From CAYQFQ01 sp964416925 (lineage in GTDB: Bacteria; Patescibacteriota; Minisyncoccia; Phycocordibacterales; GWA1-40-21): a DNA stretch of 46,549 nt. Where the stretch lies: assembly GCA_964416925.1 (NCBI GenBank), contig CAYQFQ010000001.1, forward strand, positions 1 to 46,549, read 5' to 3'. Below, in pieces: positions 7,645-16,472 of the stretch. A program made the position numbers and the translations under genes. The notes under the pieces are model-generated. The model had not been told where the DNA came from. It did no database searches and was given only the letters and a program-made list of their open reading frames with translations. Position 1 is the first letter of the stretch. Every line of letters begins with the position of its first letter.

Positions 7645-8559
7645 CTATCTTCCAATTAAAGCTTTGATTCTATCTTCTACCGGTGGATGAGTACTAAATA
7701 AATTTGTTATTTTTCCTGCCCCGTCAAATTGTCTTTTTATTTGACTGGGGTTACCTGCTGACCCGAAGGGATTTGAAATAAAAAGATGTGCAGTAGCTTG
7801 ATTTGGATTTTTCATTGGAATATTCACAGAATATATTTTCTGCAATGCTGAAGCTAGGCCTTCAGGATATCGAGTAAGCAATACTCCAGAGGCATCAGCT
7901 AGAAACTCTCTCTTTCTTGAAATAGCAAACTGAATAAGCCTTGCAAAAATTGGAGACAATATTATAAAAATCACACCGACTATCATCAAAATTCCACTAC
8001 CCTTATTATCTCTATCCCCACCTCTCATACCGCTTCTCATAAAAATATTTGCAAGAATTGAAACAAAACCAACAAGCACCACAACAATAGTTGAAAGTAA
8101 TATATCTCTATTACCAATATGAGAAAGTTCATGAGCAATCACCCCTTCCAATTCAGACCTATCTAATATCTTCATAAGGCCAGTCGTAACAGCAACAACA
8201 GCGTGTTCTTTATCTCTACCTGTTGCAAAAGCATTTGGTGACGGATCTTCTACTATATATATCTTTGGCATAGGAAGCCCGGCAGTAATAGAAAGGTTCT
8301 CTACTATGTGATACAAGTCAGTATATTTATCATGCTCTGCTGGAATTGCTCCAGACATAGACAAAACTATCTTGTCTGAAAACCAATAACTCAAGACATT
8401 CATAAAAATACTAAAGGCTACAGCAACATACAATATGATAGGACTTTGATAGTAATAGCTAATGAAATATCCAAGTGCCACAATTATCACAAAAAACAAG
8501 GACATCAAAAACCATGTCCTTCTTACATTATTATCTTGTTGTGTATATAAAGTAGCCAT
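7645..8559 (-). CDS. htpX: zinc metalloprotease HtpX
   Basis: Membrane-bound M48 peptidase that degrades misfolded membrane proteins. 304 aa with two N-terminal membrane spans (~15-60), the zinc motif HELSH in VIAHELSHIGNRD near residue 140, further spans (~150-200), and ISRKREFLADASGVLLTR, where the third zinc ligand Glu lies. The C-terminal THPPVEDRIKAL is the usual family ending. It is the last gene of lemA-nudix-htpX. The start is 6 nt after the stop of the Nudix gene, with GGTGAT as a weak ribosome site. Confidence 0.95.
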   Translation of the reverse strand: MATLYTQQDNNVRRTWFLMSLFFVIIVALGYFISYYYQSPIILYVAVAFSIFMNVLSYWFSDKIVLSMSGAIPAEHDKYTDLYHIVENLSITAGLPMPKIYIVEDPSPNAFATGRDKEHAVVAVTTGLMKILDRSELEGVIAHELSHIGNRDILLSTIVVVLVGFVSILANIFMRSGMRGGDRDNKGSGILMIVGVIFIILSPIFARLIQFAISRKREFLADASGVLLTRYPEGLASALQKIYSVNIPMKNPNQATAHLFISNPFGSAGNPSQIKRQFDGAGKITNLFSTHPPVEDRIKALIGR

Positions 8560-8565
8560 ATCTTA

Positions 8566-9039
8566 TTAAATATCACCTTTTAGAATTTTGTCCACCATCT
8601 CGATTTCATCCCAAATCCCTTCAATAATATCGTATTCTTTTGCCTCTGCTAAAGTAACCCACTTATACTCAGTACTATCTTCATCAAGCTTTACATCACC
8701 AGATTCATATTCAGCATAGTAGCTTAATACTATACACGGTACACCTTGCGGGGAGATGAACGCCAAATCCAAAAGATATGTTGGTTTTTTTATTTCAAGA
8801 TTCACCTCCTCCTTTACTTCTCTTCTCAAGGTTTTTTCAATAGCATAATACCACTGACCAGAAACCGTAGAAGGTTTGAGATTCATATAGTCATCGACTT
8901 CCATTCCTCCACCCGGCACAGTCCATTTATTAGGAAAAGATTTTTTAAAAGGGGCACGTTTTGTTATAAGATATTTTCCATCTTTATAAATAATAGCCGT
9001 AACTGCAATCCTATGAAGTTCTCTGTCTTTAATTTCCAT
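8566..9039 (-). CDS. Nudix hydrolase with an insertion in the Nudix box
   Basis: 157 aa. Hydrolyses a nucleoside diphosphate linked to another moiety. The Nudix box is recognisable but stretched: PGGGMEVDD, then about 15 extra residues (YMNLKPSTVSGQWYY), then AIEKTLRREVKEEVNLEI, which holds the REVKEEV metal-binding core. N-terminal strands (IAVTAIIYKDGKYLITKRAPF) and the C-terminal part are normal. It sits between lemA and htpX, an unusual place for it, and is co-directional with both. The substrate cannot be predicted. Confidence 0.88.
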   Translation of the reverse strand: MEIKDRELHRIAVTAIIYKDGKYLITKRAPFKKSFPNKWTVPGGGMEVDDYMNLKPSTVSGQWYYAIEKTLRREVKEEVNLEIKKPTYLLDLAFISPQGVPCIVLSYYAEYESGDVKLDEDSTEYKWVTLAEAKEYDIIEGIWDEIEMVDKILKGDI

Positions 9040-9050
9040 AATTATACATT

Positions 9051-9084
9051 AAAACCCATTTCGCCTTTTAGACGAAATGGGTTT
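9051..9084 (-). terminator. hairpin between lemA and the Nudix gene
   Basis: 13-bp arms AAAACCCATTTCG/CGAAATGGGTTTT with T-rich ends on both strands. On the minus strand it would attenuate read-through from lemA into the Nudix gene and htpX. Confidence 0.7.
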
Positions 9085-9087
9085 TAA

Positions 9088-9639
9088 TTAGAATTTTACT
9101 TCAACCGGCTTCTTTGCAGCTTCCTCATCTAGAGTAAAGAGCTCCATTTTTACGAAATTAAATATTTTTGCAATAAGATTACTTGGAAAGGCTTCGATTG
9201 CGATATTTAAGTCTCTAACATTTCCATTATAAAATCTTCTTGAGGCTTGTATCTTGTTTTCTGTATCTGATAGTTCAGACTGCAATGCTAAGAAACTCTG
9301 ATTTGCTTTTAGATCTGGATAAGCTTCTGCGACAGCAAAAATTGTCTTCAAAGAAGATGTAAGCATATTCTCTGCTTTACCTTTGTCTGCAATATTCTGT
9401 GCACCCATAGCTGCAGCTCTAGCTTGTATAACTCTATCAAAGGTCTCACTCTCATGTGTAGCATAGCCTTTAACTGAATTTACCAAATTTGGAATAAGGT
9501 CATATCTCCTCTTAAGTTGTACGTCTATATCTGACCAGGCTTCTTTTGCTCTGTTGATAAAGGTTACAAATCTGTTATATGAAATAACACCCCACAATAC
9601 CAATACCACCAAAATTCCTAATATTATATATATTGTCAT
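9088..9639 (-). CDS. lemA: LemA family protein
   Basis: 183 aa with one N-terminal membrane span (IYIILGILVVLVLWGVI), then a helical cytoplasmic or external domain. The LemA signature is clear: AWSDIDVQLKRRYDLIPNLV, GYATHE, AEAYPDLKANQSFLALQSELSDTENKI and RRFYNGNVRDLN. LemA and HtpX are frequent neighbours in bacteria, and here they flank a Nudix gene. The biochemical role is unknown; it probably scaffolds or modulates membrane proteolysis. Confidence 0.93.
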   Translation of the reverse strand: MTIYIILGILVVLVLWGVISYNRFVTFINRAKEAWSDIDVQLKRRYDLIPNLVNSVKGYATHESETFDRVIQARAAAMGAQNIADKGKAENMLTSSLKTIFAVAEAYPDLKANQSFLALQSELSDTENKIQASRRFYNGNVRDLNIAIEAFPSNLIAKIFNFVKMELFTLDEEAAKKPVEVKF

Positions 9640-9727
9640 AGTTTTATATTAAGCAAGTTACAAAACACTGCTAAAATCTTGCCCGTCTATTATATCACAA
9701 TTATATACAAAAAACATATCCAAAGAG

Positions 9728-9755
9728 TTGCTTTAGTATTCTTTTCTGCTATAAT
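9728..9755 (+). promoter_or_regulatory. promoter of secG, near-leaderless
   Basis: TTGCTT (9728-9733), a 16-bp spacer and TATAAT (9750-9755). ATG follows at 9765, 9 nt after the -10 box. Confidence 0.7.
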
Positions 9756-9764
9756 GGCAAAGCA

Positions 9765-10001
9765 ATGAATACCTTGGTCAATATATTACCTTATATCCAG
9801 CTAACACTTTCTGTGCTTATTATTATATCTGTCTTACTACAACATTCCGAAGCAGGAGCCGGTGGTTCATTTGGTGGTGGAGATAACTGGAATAACGCAT
9901 ACCACACAAGAAGAGGTTTCGAAAAATTCACATTCAATTCAACTATAGTTTTGGGAGTACTTTTTGCTGTTTCTGCCATTTTGGCACTGTTTTTCAAATA
10001 A
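9765..10001 (+). CDS. secG: SecG subunit of the protein translocase
   Basis: 78 aa. Two hydrophobic helices (~7-27 and ~55-77) are joined by the conserved cytoplasmic loop LLQHSEAGAGGSFGGGDN, the SecG hallmark. It stabilises the SecYE channel and raises export efficiency. First gene of a plus-strand run that continues to an oligopeptide-binding protein and RNase J. The promoter lies just 9 nt before the ATG. Confidence 0.93.
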   Translation: MNTLVNILPYIQLTLSVLIIISVLLQHSEAGAGGSFGGGDNWNNAYHTRRGFEKFTFNSTIVLGVLFAVSAILALFFK

Positions 10002-10058
10002 ACAGATCCTCCTCTTTAATTATTAGTTTAAGTTTTTACAAAGCTTTTTTTTAATCTT

Positions 10059-11825
10059 GTGAAAGAGAAGATCAAACATATTATTGGAATAAAATGGGAA
10101 ATGCCCGGCTCAGAAATGATAAAAAATATCATCGCATCTTTTAGTTCAACCGAAAAAGCAATTTTTTACATTTTAACCACACTTTTTATAATTTCTGCCC
10201 TATTTTTACTTTCTCAGACAAATCAAAATTATCTAATATCTGTACCGGCTCGCGGTGGAACTCTAACAGAAGGGATTGTAGGGTCACCTAGGTTCGTAAA
10301 TCCCCTGCTCGCTACGTATGATACCGACAAAGATCTTGTATCTTTGGTTTACTCTGGATTGATGAAATCAACTTCCGCCGGTAGTCTTATTCCGGATCTT
10401 GCAAAAGAATATAAAGTTTCTGACGATGGTTTAGAATACGATTTTATACTAAAAGACAATCTTACTTTCCAAGACGGAGTAAGACTAACAACTGATGATA
10501 TAGAATTCACAATCAAAAAAAGCCAGGATCCAGATCTTAAGAGTCCAAAGAGGCCAAGTCTTTATGAAGTCAAAGTACAAAAAATAAGCGACAAGGAAAT
10601 CAAATTTACTCTCAGTAAGCCTTATGCACCTTTTCTTGAGACTATGACTCTCGGTATCTTACCAAAGCATATCTGGAGCAATTTCAATAGTAATGAATTC
10701 TCTATGAGCCAATATAATGTTGAACCAATTGGCTCAGGACCATATATGGTTAAAAAAATGGACATCGTAAAAAAGAACATGCTCATTACGCCTGTTTATT
10801 ATGAACTTTCTCCTTTTAAAAATTATGCATTGGGAGAAGCACTGATAAACAAACTTATAATTCGATTCTATTCGAGCGAGAAAGACCTTGTTAGCGCATT
10901 TAATGGCGGAGCTATAGAATCCATGAGTGGAGTTTCAAAAGAAAATCTATCAAAAATCGATACGAACCTTTTTAATTTGAACACCTCTCTTTTGCCTAGA
11001 ATATTTGCCGTATTCTTCAATCAAAATCAATCAACTGTTCTTGCAAATAGAGAAGTAAGACTTGCACTCGATACAGCAATCGATAAAAACAAAATCATTT
11101 CCGAAGTCCTTGGTGGCTATGGTGTCACCATAGACGGACCTGTTCCAGCAAGACTTATAGACTTAAAAGAAGAAGATGAAGCTAAAATTGATGAAGCAAC
11201 AAGAATTCAAGAAGCCAAGGATATTTTAATAAAAGGAGGTTGGGTATATAACGAGTCAAATAAAGTATGGGAGAAAATAGCAAAGAAAAAAGTAACCCAA
11301 ACTTTGAGTTTTTCTGTTGCTACTGCAAACAGCCAAGAACTACTTGGAGTCTCAGAAATAATCAAAAAAGACTGGGAAAAAATCGGAGTCTTTGTAGATA
11401 TCAAACCCTATGATTCAGGAGACTTGCAACAAAACATAATAAGACCCAGAAAATATGATGCGTTACTCTTCGGCGAAGTTATCGGAAGAGACATGGATTT
11501 ATATGCTTATTGGCATTCATCACAGAGAAACGACCCCGGCTATAATGTCTCTATGTACACAAATAGTAAGGCAGACAAGCTACTTGAAGACGCCAGAAAA
11601 ATCTCAGATCCGATAGATAGAAATGCTAAATATCAAAGTTTTTATAGCGAGGTGCAATCAGATATACCAGCCATTTTCCTCTACTCTCCAAAGTTTACTT
11701 ATGTAACACCGCATAAGGTCAAAGGATTAGAAATAGATGTCACAACTTCCCCATCAGAAAGATTCTTGGATGTTAACAAGTGGTATATCGAAACTAACGA
11801 CCTTTGGAAAATATTTATTAAATAA
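10059..11825 (+). CDS. extracellular solute-binding protein, family 5 (oligopeptide-binding type)
   Basis: 588 aa from a GTG start; an ATG further in (MPGSEMIKN) is an alternative. One N-terminal membrane span, FYILTTLFIISALFLLS (~35-52), anchors it outside. The family 5 pattern is clear: GGTLTEGIVGSPRFVNPLLA, YSGLMKS, LAKEYKVSDDGLEYDFILKDNLTFQDG, and C-terminal DALLFGEV and PAIFLYSPKFTYV. It probably captures peptides for uptake by an ABC transporter; no permease or ATPase genes lie next to it. The gap after secG is 57 nt. Confidence 0.9.
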   Translation: MKEKIKHIIGIKWEMPGSEMIKNIIASFSSTEKAIFYILTTLFIISALFLLSQTNQNYLISVPARGGTLTEGIVGSPRFVNPLLATYDTDKDLVSLVYSGLMKSTSAGSLIPDLAKEYKVSDDGLEYDFILKDNLTFQDGVRLTTDDIEFTIKKSQDPDLKSPKRPSLYEVKVQKISDKEIKFTLSKPYAPFLETMTLGILPKHIWSNFNSNEFSMSQYNVEPIGSGPYMVKKMDIVKKNMLITPVYYELSPFKNYALGEALINKLIIRFYSSEKDLVSAFNGGAIESMSGVSKENLSKIDTNLFNLNTSLLPRIFAVFFNQNQSTVLANREVRLALDTAIDKNKIISEVLGGYGVTIDGPVPARLIDLKEEDEAKIDEATRIQEAKDILIKGGWVYNESNKVWEKIAKKKVTQTLSFSVATANSQELLGVSEIIKKDWEKIGVFVDIKPYDSGDLQQNIIRPRKYDALLFGEVIGRDMDLYAYWHSSQRNDPGYNVSMYTNSKADKLLEDARKISDPIDRNAKYQSFYSEVQSDIPAIFLYSPKFTYVTPHKVKGLEIDVTTSPSERFLDVNKWYIETNDLWKIFIK

Positions 11826-11862
11826 TTTTTAAACTATTTTTATCAGCATTAATAACTAACAC

Positions 11863-13878
11863 ATGGAAAAAGATTCTAACAAAAGCGTAGGGGTGACAAG
11901 TGGCGGACAAATATCTCATTCGAATTCAAGTGACACAAGAAAAGTTTTTAAGAAAAAACTAGTTTTTGTGCGTAAGACTGGGGATAATCAAAGACAGCCT
12001 TATAGTGCCGGACATTCAAATACAACACCTCATACAGTACACAGCCCTGTATCGCATGCTCCTGCTCACACAATGAGCTCTTCGGCACATTCACCATCGA
12101 GACATAGAGGATTACCTCCAAAAAGAAAAACAGTTTCCAAGAACACCTCTGAACAGACAAACAGAAAACAAGCCGAATACACGATTCCTGCTGTTGGAGA
12201 CAATATTAGAATCATTCCTCTCGGTGGTGTTGAAGAAATAGGAAAAAATATTACCCTTCTTGAAACAAAAGATGACATTATCGTTTTTGATATGGGTTTT
12301 CAGTTCAAGGACGAAAACACACCCGGAATTGACTACATCTTACCCAATACAAAATATTTAGAAGATAGAAAAGGCAAAGTCAGAGCAGTTATTATCACTC
12401 ATGGTCACTTGGACCACATCGGTGGAATTCCTTATATTATGGAGAGACTTGGTAATCCCCCACTTTATACTAGAGAGCTTACATCTCTTATGATTAAAAA
12501 GAGACAAGAAGAATTCCCTCATACCGCACCACTCAATATTAAAGTCGTTGAAGCAAATACAAGTATAAAAATTGGAAATCTTTCAGTTGAATTTTTCTCA
12601 GTCAATCACACAATTCCAGATTCAATGGGAGTTATCGTAAAGACCGAAGCTGGATTAATCGTTAATCCTGGTGATCTTAGAATTGATAACATAGAAGGTA
12701 TACCAACTAAGGAAGAAGAAGATTACTATAGTCAAAAATTTGGCAATCAAAAGACTCTTCTTTTAATGGCGGATTCTACATCAGCTGATAACCCAGGATT
12801 TAATGCATCTGAAAGTATTGTCTGTAAAAATATTGACGAAATCATTAAGAACAATACAAGAGGAAGACTTATTATTGGAACTTTCGCATCTCAAATCGAG
12901 AGAATGATTAGTATGGTAGAATCTGCAGAAAAGTACGGCAAGAAAGTTGTCGTTGAAGGTAGAAGCATGAAGAACAACATTGAGATTGTGAGAATGGCCG
13001 GAAGACTAAAAGCTGACAAAGGAACAATTATCACAACAGAAGAAATGGACAAATACCCTCCAAACAGAATCGTCATTATGGCGACAGGTGCTCAAGGAGA
13101 TGAATTTGCTGCTCTCATGAGGATGGGTAACAAATCGCACAAAAACATCAGGATTGGAAAAACAGACACAGTCCTTCTATCTTCTTCTATTGTTCCGGGA
13201 AATGAAAAAGCTGTTGCAAAACTAAAAGACAATTTAGCTCGACAAGGTGCAAAGCTGGTTACTTATAGAACATCTGAAGTTTACATTCACGCATCCGGTC
13301 ACGCAAAAGCAGGTGAACTTACTTGGATCTACAATAAAGTTAAACCAAAGTTCTTCGTTCCGATTCACGGAAGTCACTTTATGCTTAGAGCAAATGAAGA
13401 GGTTGCTATAGCTGCAGGAATAAGAGCAGAAAATATTATTGTTCCAGATAACGGAATAATTATTGAAATTGATAAAAATGGAGAAAAAATAACAGCATTA
13501 AAAGAAAAAGCCCCTGCTTCACTTGTTATGGTAGATGGATTTTCTATTGGTGACGTTCAGGAGGTTGTTATTCGAGACAGACAGATGCTTGCTCAAGATG
13601 GAATGTTTGTCATTATCGCAAGTATAGATATCTCGGAAGGAAAACTTAGGAAATCACCAGATATCATTTCAAGAGGTTTCGTCTATTTGAGAGAATCACA
13701 AGAACTTCTTAAACACACGAGGTTCATAATTAAAAAAACACTTGAAGACGGTGTAAAAAATATGAATCCTGTAAACTTCGATTACCTCAAAGATCAGCTT
13801 ACAGATAACATAAGCAAATATCTTTTCCAGCAGACAGCAAAAAGACCGATGGTGATACCTGTGGTGATAGGAGTGTAA
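11863..13878 (+). CDS. rnj: ribonuclease J with a long basic N-terminal tail
   Basis: 671 aa. The core from residue ~110 is a metallo-beta-lactamase/beta-CASP RNase: IRIIPLGGVEEIGKN, the metal motif THGHLDHIGGIPY, NHTIPDSMG, NPGDLRID, the beta-CASP part (IIGTFASQIERM, GRSMKNNIEI), HASGHAKAGEL and the C-terminal PIHGSHFML. It processes and degrades mRNA from the 5' end and internally. The first ~105 residues are low-complexity (Ser, Thr, His, Lys, Pro) and probably disordered, perhaps for RNA or partner binding. An RNase acting on 5' ends fits a genome with many apparently leaderless mRNAs. Terminator follows. Confidence 0.95.
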   Translation: MEKDSNKSVGVTSGGQISHSNSSDTRKVFKKKLVFVRKTGDNQRQPYSAGHSNTTPHTVHSPVSHAPAHTMSSSAHSPSRHRGLPPKRKTVSKNTSEQTNRKQAEYTIPAVGDNIRIIPLGGVEEIGKNITLLETKDDIIVFDMGFQFKDENTPGIDYILPNTKYLEDRKGKVRAVIITHGHLDHIGGIPYIMERLGNPPLYTRELTSLMIKKRQEEFPHTAPLNIKVVEANTSIKIGNLSVEFFSVNHTIPDSMGVIVKTEAGLIVNPGDLRIDNIEGIPTKEEEDYYSQKFGNQKTLLLMADSTSADNPGFNASESIVCKNIDEIIKNNTRGRLIIGTFASQIERMISMVESAEKYGKKVVVEGRSMKNNIEIVRMAGRLKADKGTIITTEEMDKYPPNRIVIMATGAQGDEFAALMRMGNKSHKNIRIGKTDTVLLSSSIVPGNEKAVAKLKDNLARQGAKLVTYRTSEVYIHASGHAKAGELTWIYNKVKPKFFVPIHGSHFMLRANEEVAIAAGIRAENIIVPDNGIIIEIDKNGEKITALKEKAPASLVMVDGFSIGDVQEVVIRDRQMLAQDGMFVIIASIDISEGKLRKSPDIISRGFVYLRESQELLKHTRFIIKKTLEDGVKNMNPVNFDYLKDQLTDNISKYLFQQTAKRPMVIPVVIGV

Positions 13879-13897
13879 AAACAAGTCTAAAGAAAAA

Positions 13898-13926
13898 AAC
13901 CGGAGGCTTAACCTCCGGTTTTTATA
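13898..13926 (+). terminator. terminator of the RNase J gene
   Basis: AACCGGAGG/CCTCCGGTT stem with a T-run, 20 nt after the stop codon. It could serve both strands. Confidence 0.85.
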
Positions 13927-13930
13927 TATA

Positions 13931-14306
13931 AAAAAATCCACCAGTGCACTGGTGGACGTTCACTATGTTTGAAAGGATCTTACTGAAGGACCCAAACACC
14001 CATGTGAACAAAAATGGTAGGTTTGCTCTCCGTAGAGCGCTCGATTTTATTGTAGGTCCGAGCAACCCGTCATGATTCGTCTCCGCTGCCAACACCTCCT
14101 AGGCATCATGCGAAAACTACCTCGAGCGAACAATACCCTGTTACACAGTTGGGTATCGTTTGACTTTGTCGATCACCGCCAATCTAGCCTTAGCCAGAAA
14201 GTCGATGTCTTGCTGTTCGCCTTAGCAAGATTTCCCGTAACTATCCAGTTTGTCGTCTCTGGAGAAGGGATTAGTTCCATATAGTGGGAACCGCACTTCA
14301 ATTTCT
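13931..14306 (-). ncRNA. unidentified structured non-coding RNA, about 370 nt
   Basis: Bounded on the minus strand by a strong promoter (14313-14340) and by a perfect terminator hairpin CCACCAG/CTGGTGG (13938-13955) with seven T. No sizeable reading frame with a ribosome site lies between. On the minus strand the following stems can be drawn: GGTTCC/GGAACT near the 5' end, TCTTGCT/AGCAAGA, a 10-bp AACGATACCC/GGGTATTGTT, the pair CGCTCGA/TCGAGCG bracketing a long domain, GCTCT-ACGG-AGAGC, and nested GTTCAC/GTGAAC and TGTTTG/CAAACA. I compared it mentally with RNase P RNA, tmRNA, 6S and SRP RNA and found no convincing signature. Most likely a housekeeping or regulatory RNA of an unassigned or diverged family. 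Confidence 0.65.
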
Positions 14307-14312
14307 TATACT

Positions 14313-14340
14313 AGTATAGCATATCCAAAAATAAAGTCAA
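14313..14340 (-). promoter_or_regulatory. promoter of the structured ncRNA
   Basis: Minus-strand TTGACT (14335-14340), a 16-bp spacer and TATACT (14313-14318). Predicted start near 14306. Confidence 0.8.
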
Positions 14341-14370
14341 GCTTTTTTATATTTAATCACTTATGATTAC

Positions 14371-14400
14371 AAAATACCCTTATTTTATAAGGGTATTTTT
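14371..14400 (-). terminator. terminator of the MFS gene
   Basis: AAAATACCC/GGGTATTTT hairpin, T-rich on both sides, about 30 nt past the MFS stop codon. Confidence 0.75.
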
Positions 14401-14430
14401 ACTTTTTACTTTCGACTTTAAACTTTTCGC

Positions 14431-15588
14431 TCATCTCGTATCCTTAATTCTTGAAACAGTCCAGACTCCGAGCAACATTGAAATACCAACACCGATAAAC
14501 ATAAGTCTCATATCTACCCAGAACAACAACACAGAAAATAGAGCAGGGCCAATTAGATAAGCTAACGGGTTTGCCATCCTAAACACACTTATAAGACCAG
14601 TATCAGAAGAATTTATATTCTTGAAAAAGTATGATTCAGACAATATTTCTACCGCACTAGCTCCAACTCTTGTTATGAACAAAATGATTGCCCAAATTAC
14701 CAAACTTTTCACTTCAACAAAAGCAATCATCGCAGTAGAGACGGCCATAATAAGAAAACCTGAAATAAGCATTTCTTTCTCCCCTAGCACCTTATCAGCC
14801 AATCGTCCAAAAGGAATTTGAAATAAAATAAAAGGTAAAAGCATTATGGTAAATATAGGTCCGATTTCAGAAAGAGAAAAACCAATATATTTATTCATAT
14901 ATATTGGAGTATATATCACCATCCAAGAATAAAAAATCTGAAGGAGGAAAACTGCCCAAAATATTCCTGATAAATTTTTATTTTTGTATGTTCTTTTAAA
15001 CGCAGCGATAATAGATGTGTCTGAACTCTCGGTATCTTCAAATTTTCTTATTTTCCATGAGATTATAAGCAGAACAAGGAAAGTTAAAAGAGACGATGCT
15101 AAATAAACTTTCCAAAAATCATTGCCATTTCCTACGAGTAATCCAGCAAGTGTTGGAGCAAGGGCCCATGCAACGTTTAAGCATGTAAAGTAAATACTTC
15201 TAATCCTTCCTGTTGATGCATCCGTGGAAAACTTTTCAATAAAAATATCAAAACAAATATAACTCATACTTGTAGATAAAAGCATCGCCAAGAAAAGAAT
15301 GATCAGGGTGATTGGGTTATTTGCTAGAGCCAAGCCGAGTATTGATATAAAACCAAGAGTTAAAAAAGTTACAGCAACTTTATAAGCCCCAATCTTTGCC
15401 AAAATCTTTGGCATAAAAAGTAGAAAAAGTAATATTATAGCTGCTCCAACTGTATAAACATAACCAACAAAGTCTTCAGGAACAACATTACCCAAGAAGC
15501 TTGAGTTTAGATATGACGGGATAGCTACTCTTAATGAAAAGAAAAAACTTGTAAGATACAGTAGTGTCAACATCTTCTTGTTCTTCAT
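14431..15588 (-). CDS. MFS transporter
   Basis: 385 aa and almost entirely hydrophobic. About 11-12 membrane spans can be drawn, with the MFS inter-helix pattern GRLADKVLGEKEMLISG between helices of the second half and a weaker match in the first half. It lies 7 nt after the methyltransferase stop codon, so the two form an operon. The sequence is closer to drug/efflux-type carriers than to sugar carriers, but the substrate is not predictable. Confidence 0.88.
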   Translation of the reverse strand: MKNKKMLTLLYLTSFFFSLRVAIPSYLNSSFLGNVVPEDFVGYVYTVGAAIILLFLLFMPKILAKIGAYKVAVTFLTLGFISILGLALANNPITLIILFLAMLLSTSMSYICFDIFIEKFSTDASTGRIRSIYFTCLNVAWALAPTLAGLLVGNGNDFWKVYLASSLLTFLVLLIISWKIRKFEDTESSDTSIIAAFKRTYKNKNLSGIFWAVFLLQIFYSWMVIYTPIYMNKYIGFSLSEIGPIFTIMLLPFILFQIPFGRLADKVLGEKEMLISGFLIMAVSTAMIAFVEVKSLVIWAIILFITRVGASAVEILSESYFFKNINSSDTGLISVFRMANPLAYLIGPALFSVLLFWVDMRLMFIGVGISMLLGVWTVSRIKDTR

Positions 15589-15595
15589 AAGATAA

Positions 15596-16357
15596 TTAAA
15601 TTTTGATTATATCTAATAATAAAAACATAGGGATTTCCTTTCTTGCTTTGTCCTCAGCCTTCTGACGTGGGCCAAGTTGGCTTTTTCGATTTGAACTCCA
15701 TTCCTCAATATTACATACCGCTAGTCCGTTTTTCTGTAATATTTTAAAATAAGTTTGTAGAGATTTGTGAAAAGTCACAGTGTATTCTTTTTTCTCTGGA
15801 TCTTTTTCTCCAGGATTCATCTCAATTTTGGTCATTATATCTGATGCATACGCATCAACCCTTCTATACTGGAGATCTTTCTTTTCATCAAAACCCCAGT
15901 CACTTTTCTTTGGTATTCTAAAGCATGGATGATTCAAAACAATATATGCATGCCCTTTGGATTTTAATACTCTTGAGACTTCTGAGAAAGCACCACTAGT
16001 ATTTTCGATATTTTGAAGCGCTAAAACAATCGAAAGTTTATCAAAAGTAGAATTTTCAAAAGGAAGCTTATCTGCCGGTGCGACTGAAAGCTCAATATCT
16101 TTTGGAGATTTTTCTTTCGCGATAGAGATGAGTTCCTCAGAAATATCGGTACCAGAAATACTTGCGCCAGATTTTATATACTCCCTTACAAAGAAGCCTT
16201 GACCGCATGCAACATCCAGGACCTTCTCCCCTTTTTTGAGAGACATTAGTCTAAGTAGATTCGGTAAAATCACTTCTTTTTGATATGTGTTATCACTATT
16301 TGTGAGTAAATCATCGTACCAATCTGCAACTTTTCCCCATGAGGTTTTTGTTTTCAT
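15596..16357 (-). CDS. SAM-dependent class I methyltransferase
   Basis: 253 aa. Motif I VLDVACGQGFFVREY (near 46-60), the acidic end of strand 2 in GTDISEELISIA, APADKLPFENSTFD as motif II, and SRVLKSKGHAYIVLNHPC as motif III fit the Methyltransf_11/UbiE type. The middle (DWGFDEKKDLQYRRVDAYASD) and C-terminus (SNRKSQLGPRQKAEDKARKEIPMFLLLD) are family-specific and typical of small-molecule methyltransferases. It is translated from ATG 16357, which lies directly at the end of an inverted-repeat element, and precedes the MFS gene by 7 nt. Confidence 0.88.
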   Translation of the reverse strand: MKTKTSWGKVADWYDDLLTNSDNTYQKEVILPNLLRLMSLKKGEKVLDVACGQGFFVREYIKSGASISGTDISEELISIAKEKSPKDIELSVAPADKLPFENSTFDKLSIVLALQNIENTSGAFSEVSRVLKSKGHAYIVLNHPCFRIPKKSDWGFDEKKDLQYRRVDAYASDIMTKIEMNPGEKDPEKKEYTVTFHKSLQTYFKILQKNGLAVCNIEEWSSNRKSQLGPRQKAEDKARKEIPMFLLLDIIKI

Positions 16358-16450
16358 CCTGTTAAATACAGTTATCTTTAATAAAGTTATTCAATTATGA
16401 TTTTCTCATTATACTCACTTTTTCCTAGGTTGGTGTGTATATTTAACAGG
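16358..16450. repeat. inverted-repeat element, copy 1 (93 bp)
   Basis: Begins CCTGTTAAATACA (16358-16370) and ends TGTATATTTAACAGG (16436-16450), which are imperfect inverted repeats. The interior is AT-rich. It lies directly against the ATG of the methyltransferase gene. A homologous element occupies the same position before the next gene (16917-17007). On the minus strand the interior includes TATAAT, so it could carry a promoter. Confidence 0.75.
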
Positions 16451-16472
16451 ACAAGTTCGTATATATGTTATT

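Noticed and set aside
14072..14284. 70-aa plus-strand frame in the ncRNA region
   Set aside because: No ribosome site and no plus-strand promoter; the region has a minus-strand promoter and terminator and many stems.
13931..14306. RNase P RNA or tmRNA as identity of the ncRNA
   Set aside because: AGAGCAAACC-like text recalls RNase P RNA, but the GAGGAAAGTCC core and the 3' ACAGAA element are absent; a tRNA-like end and tag frame for tmRNA are absent too.
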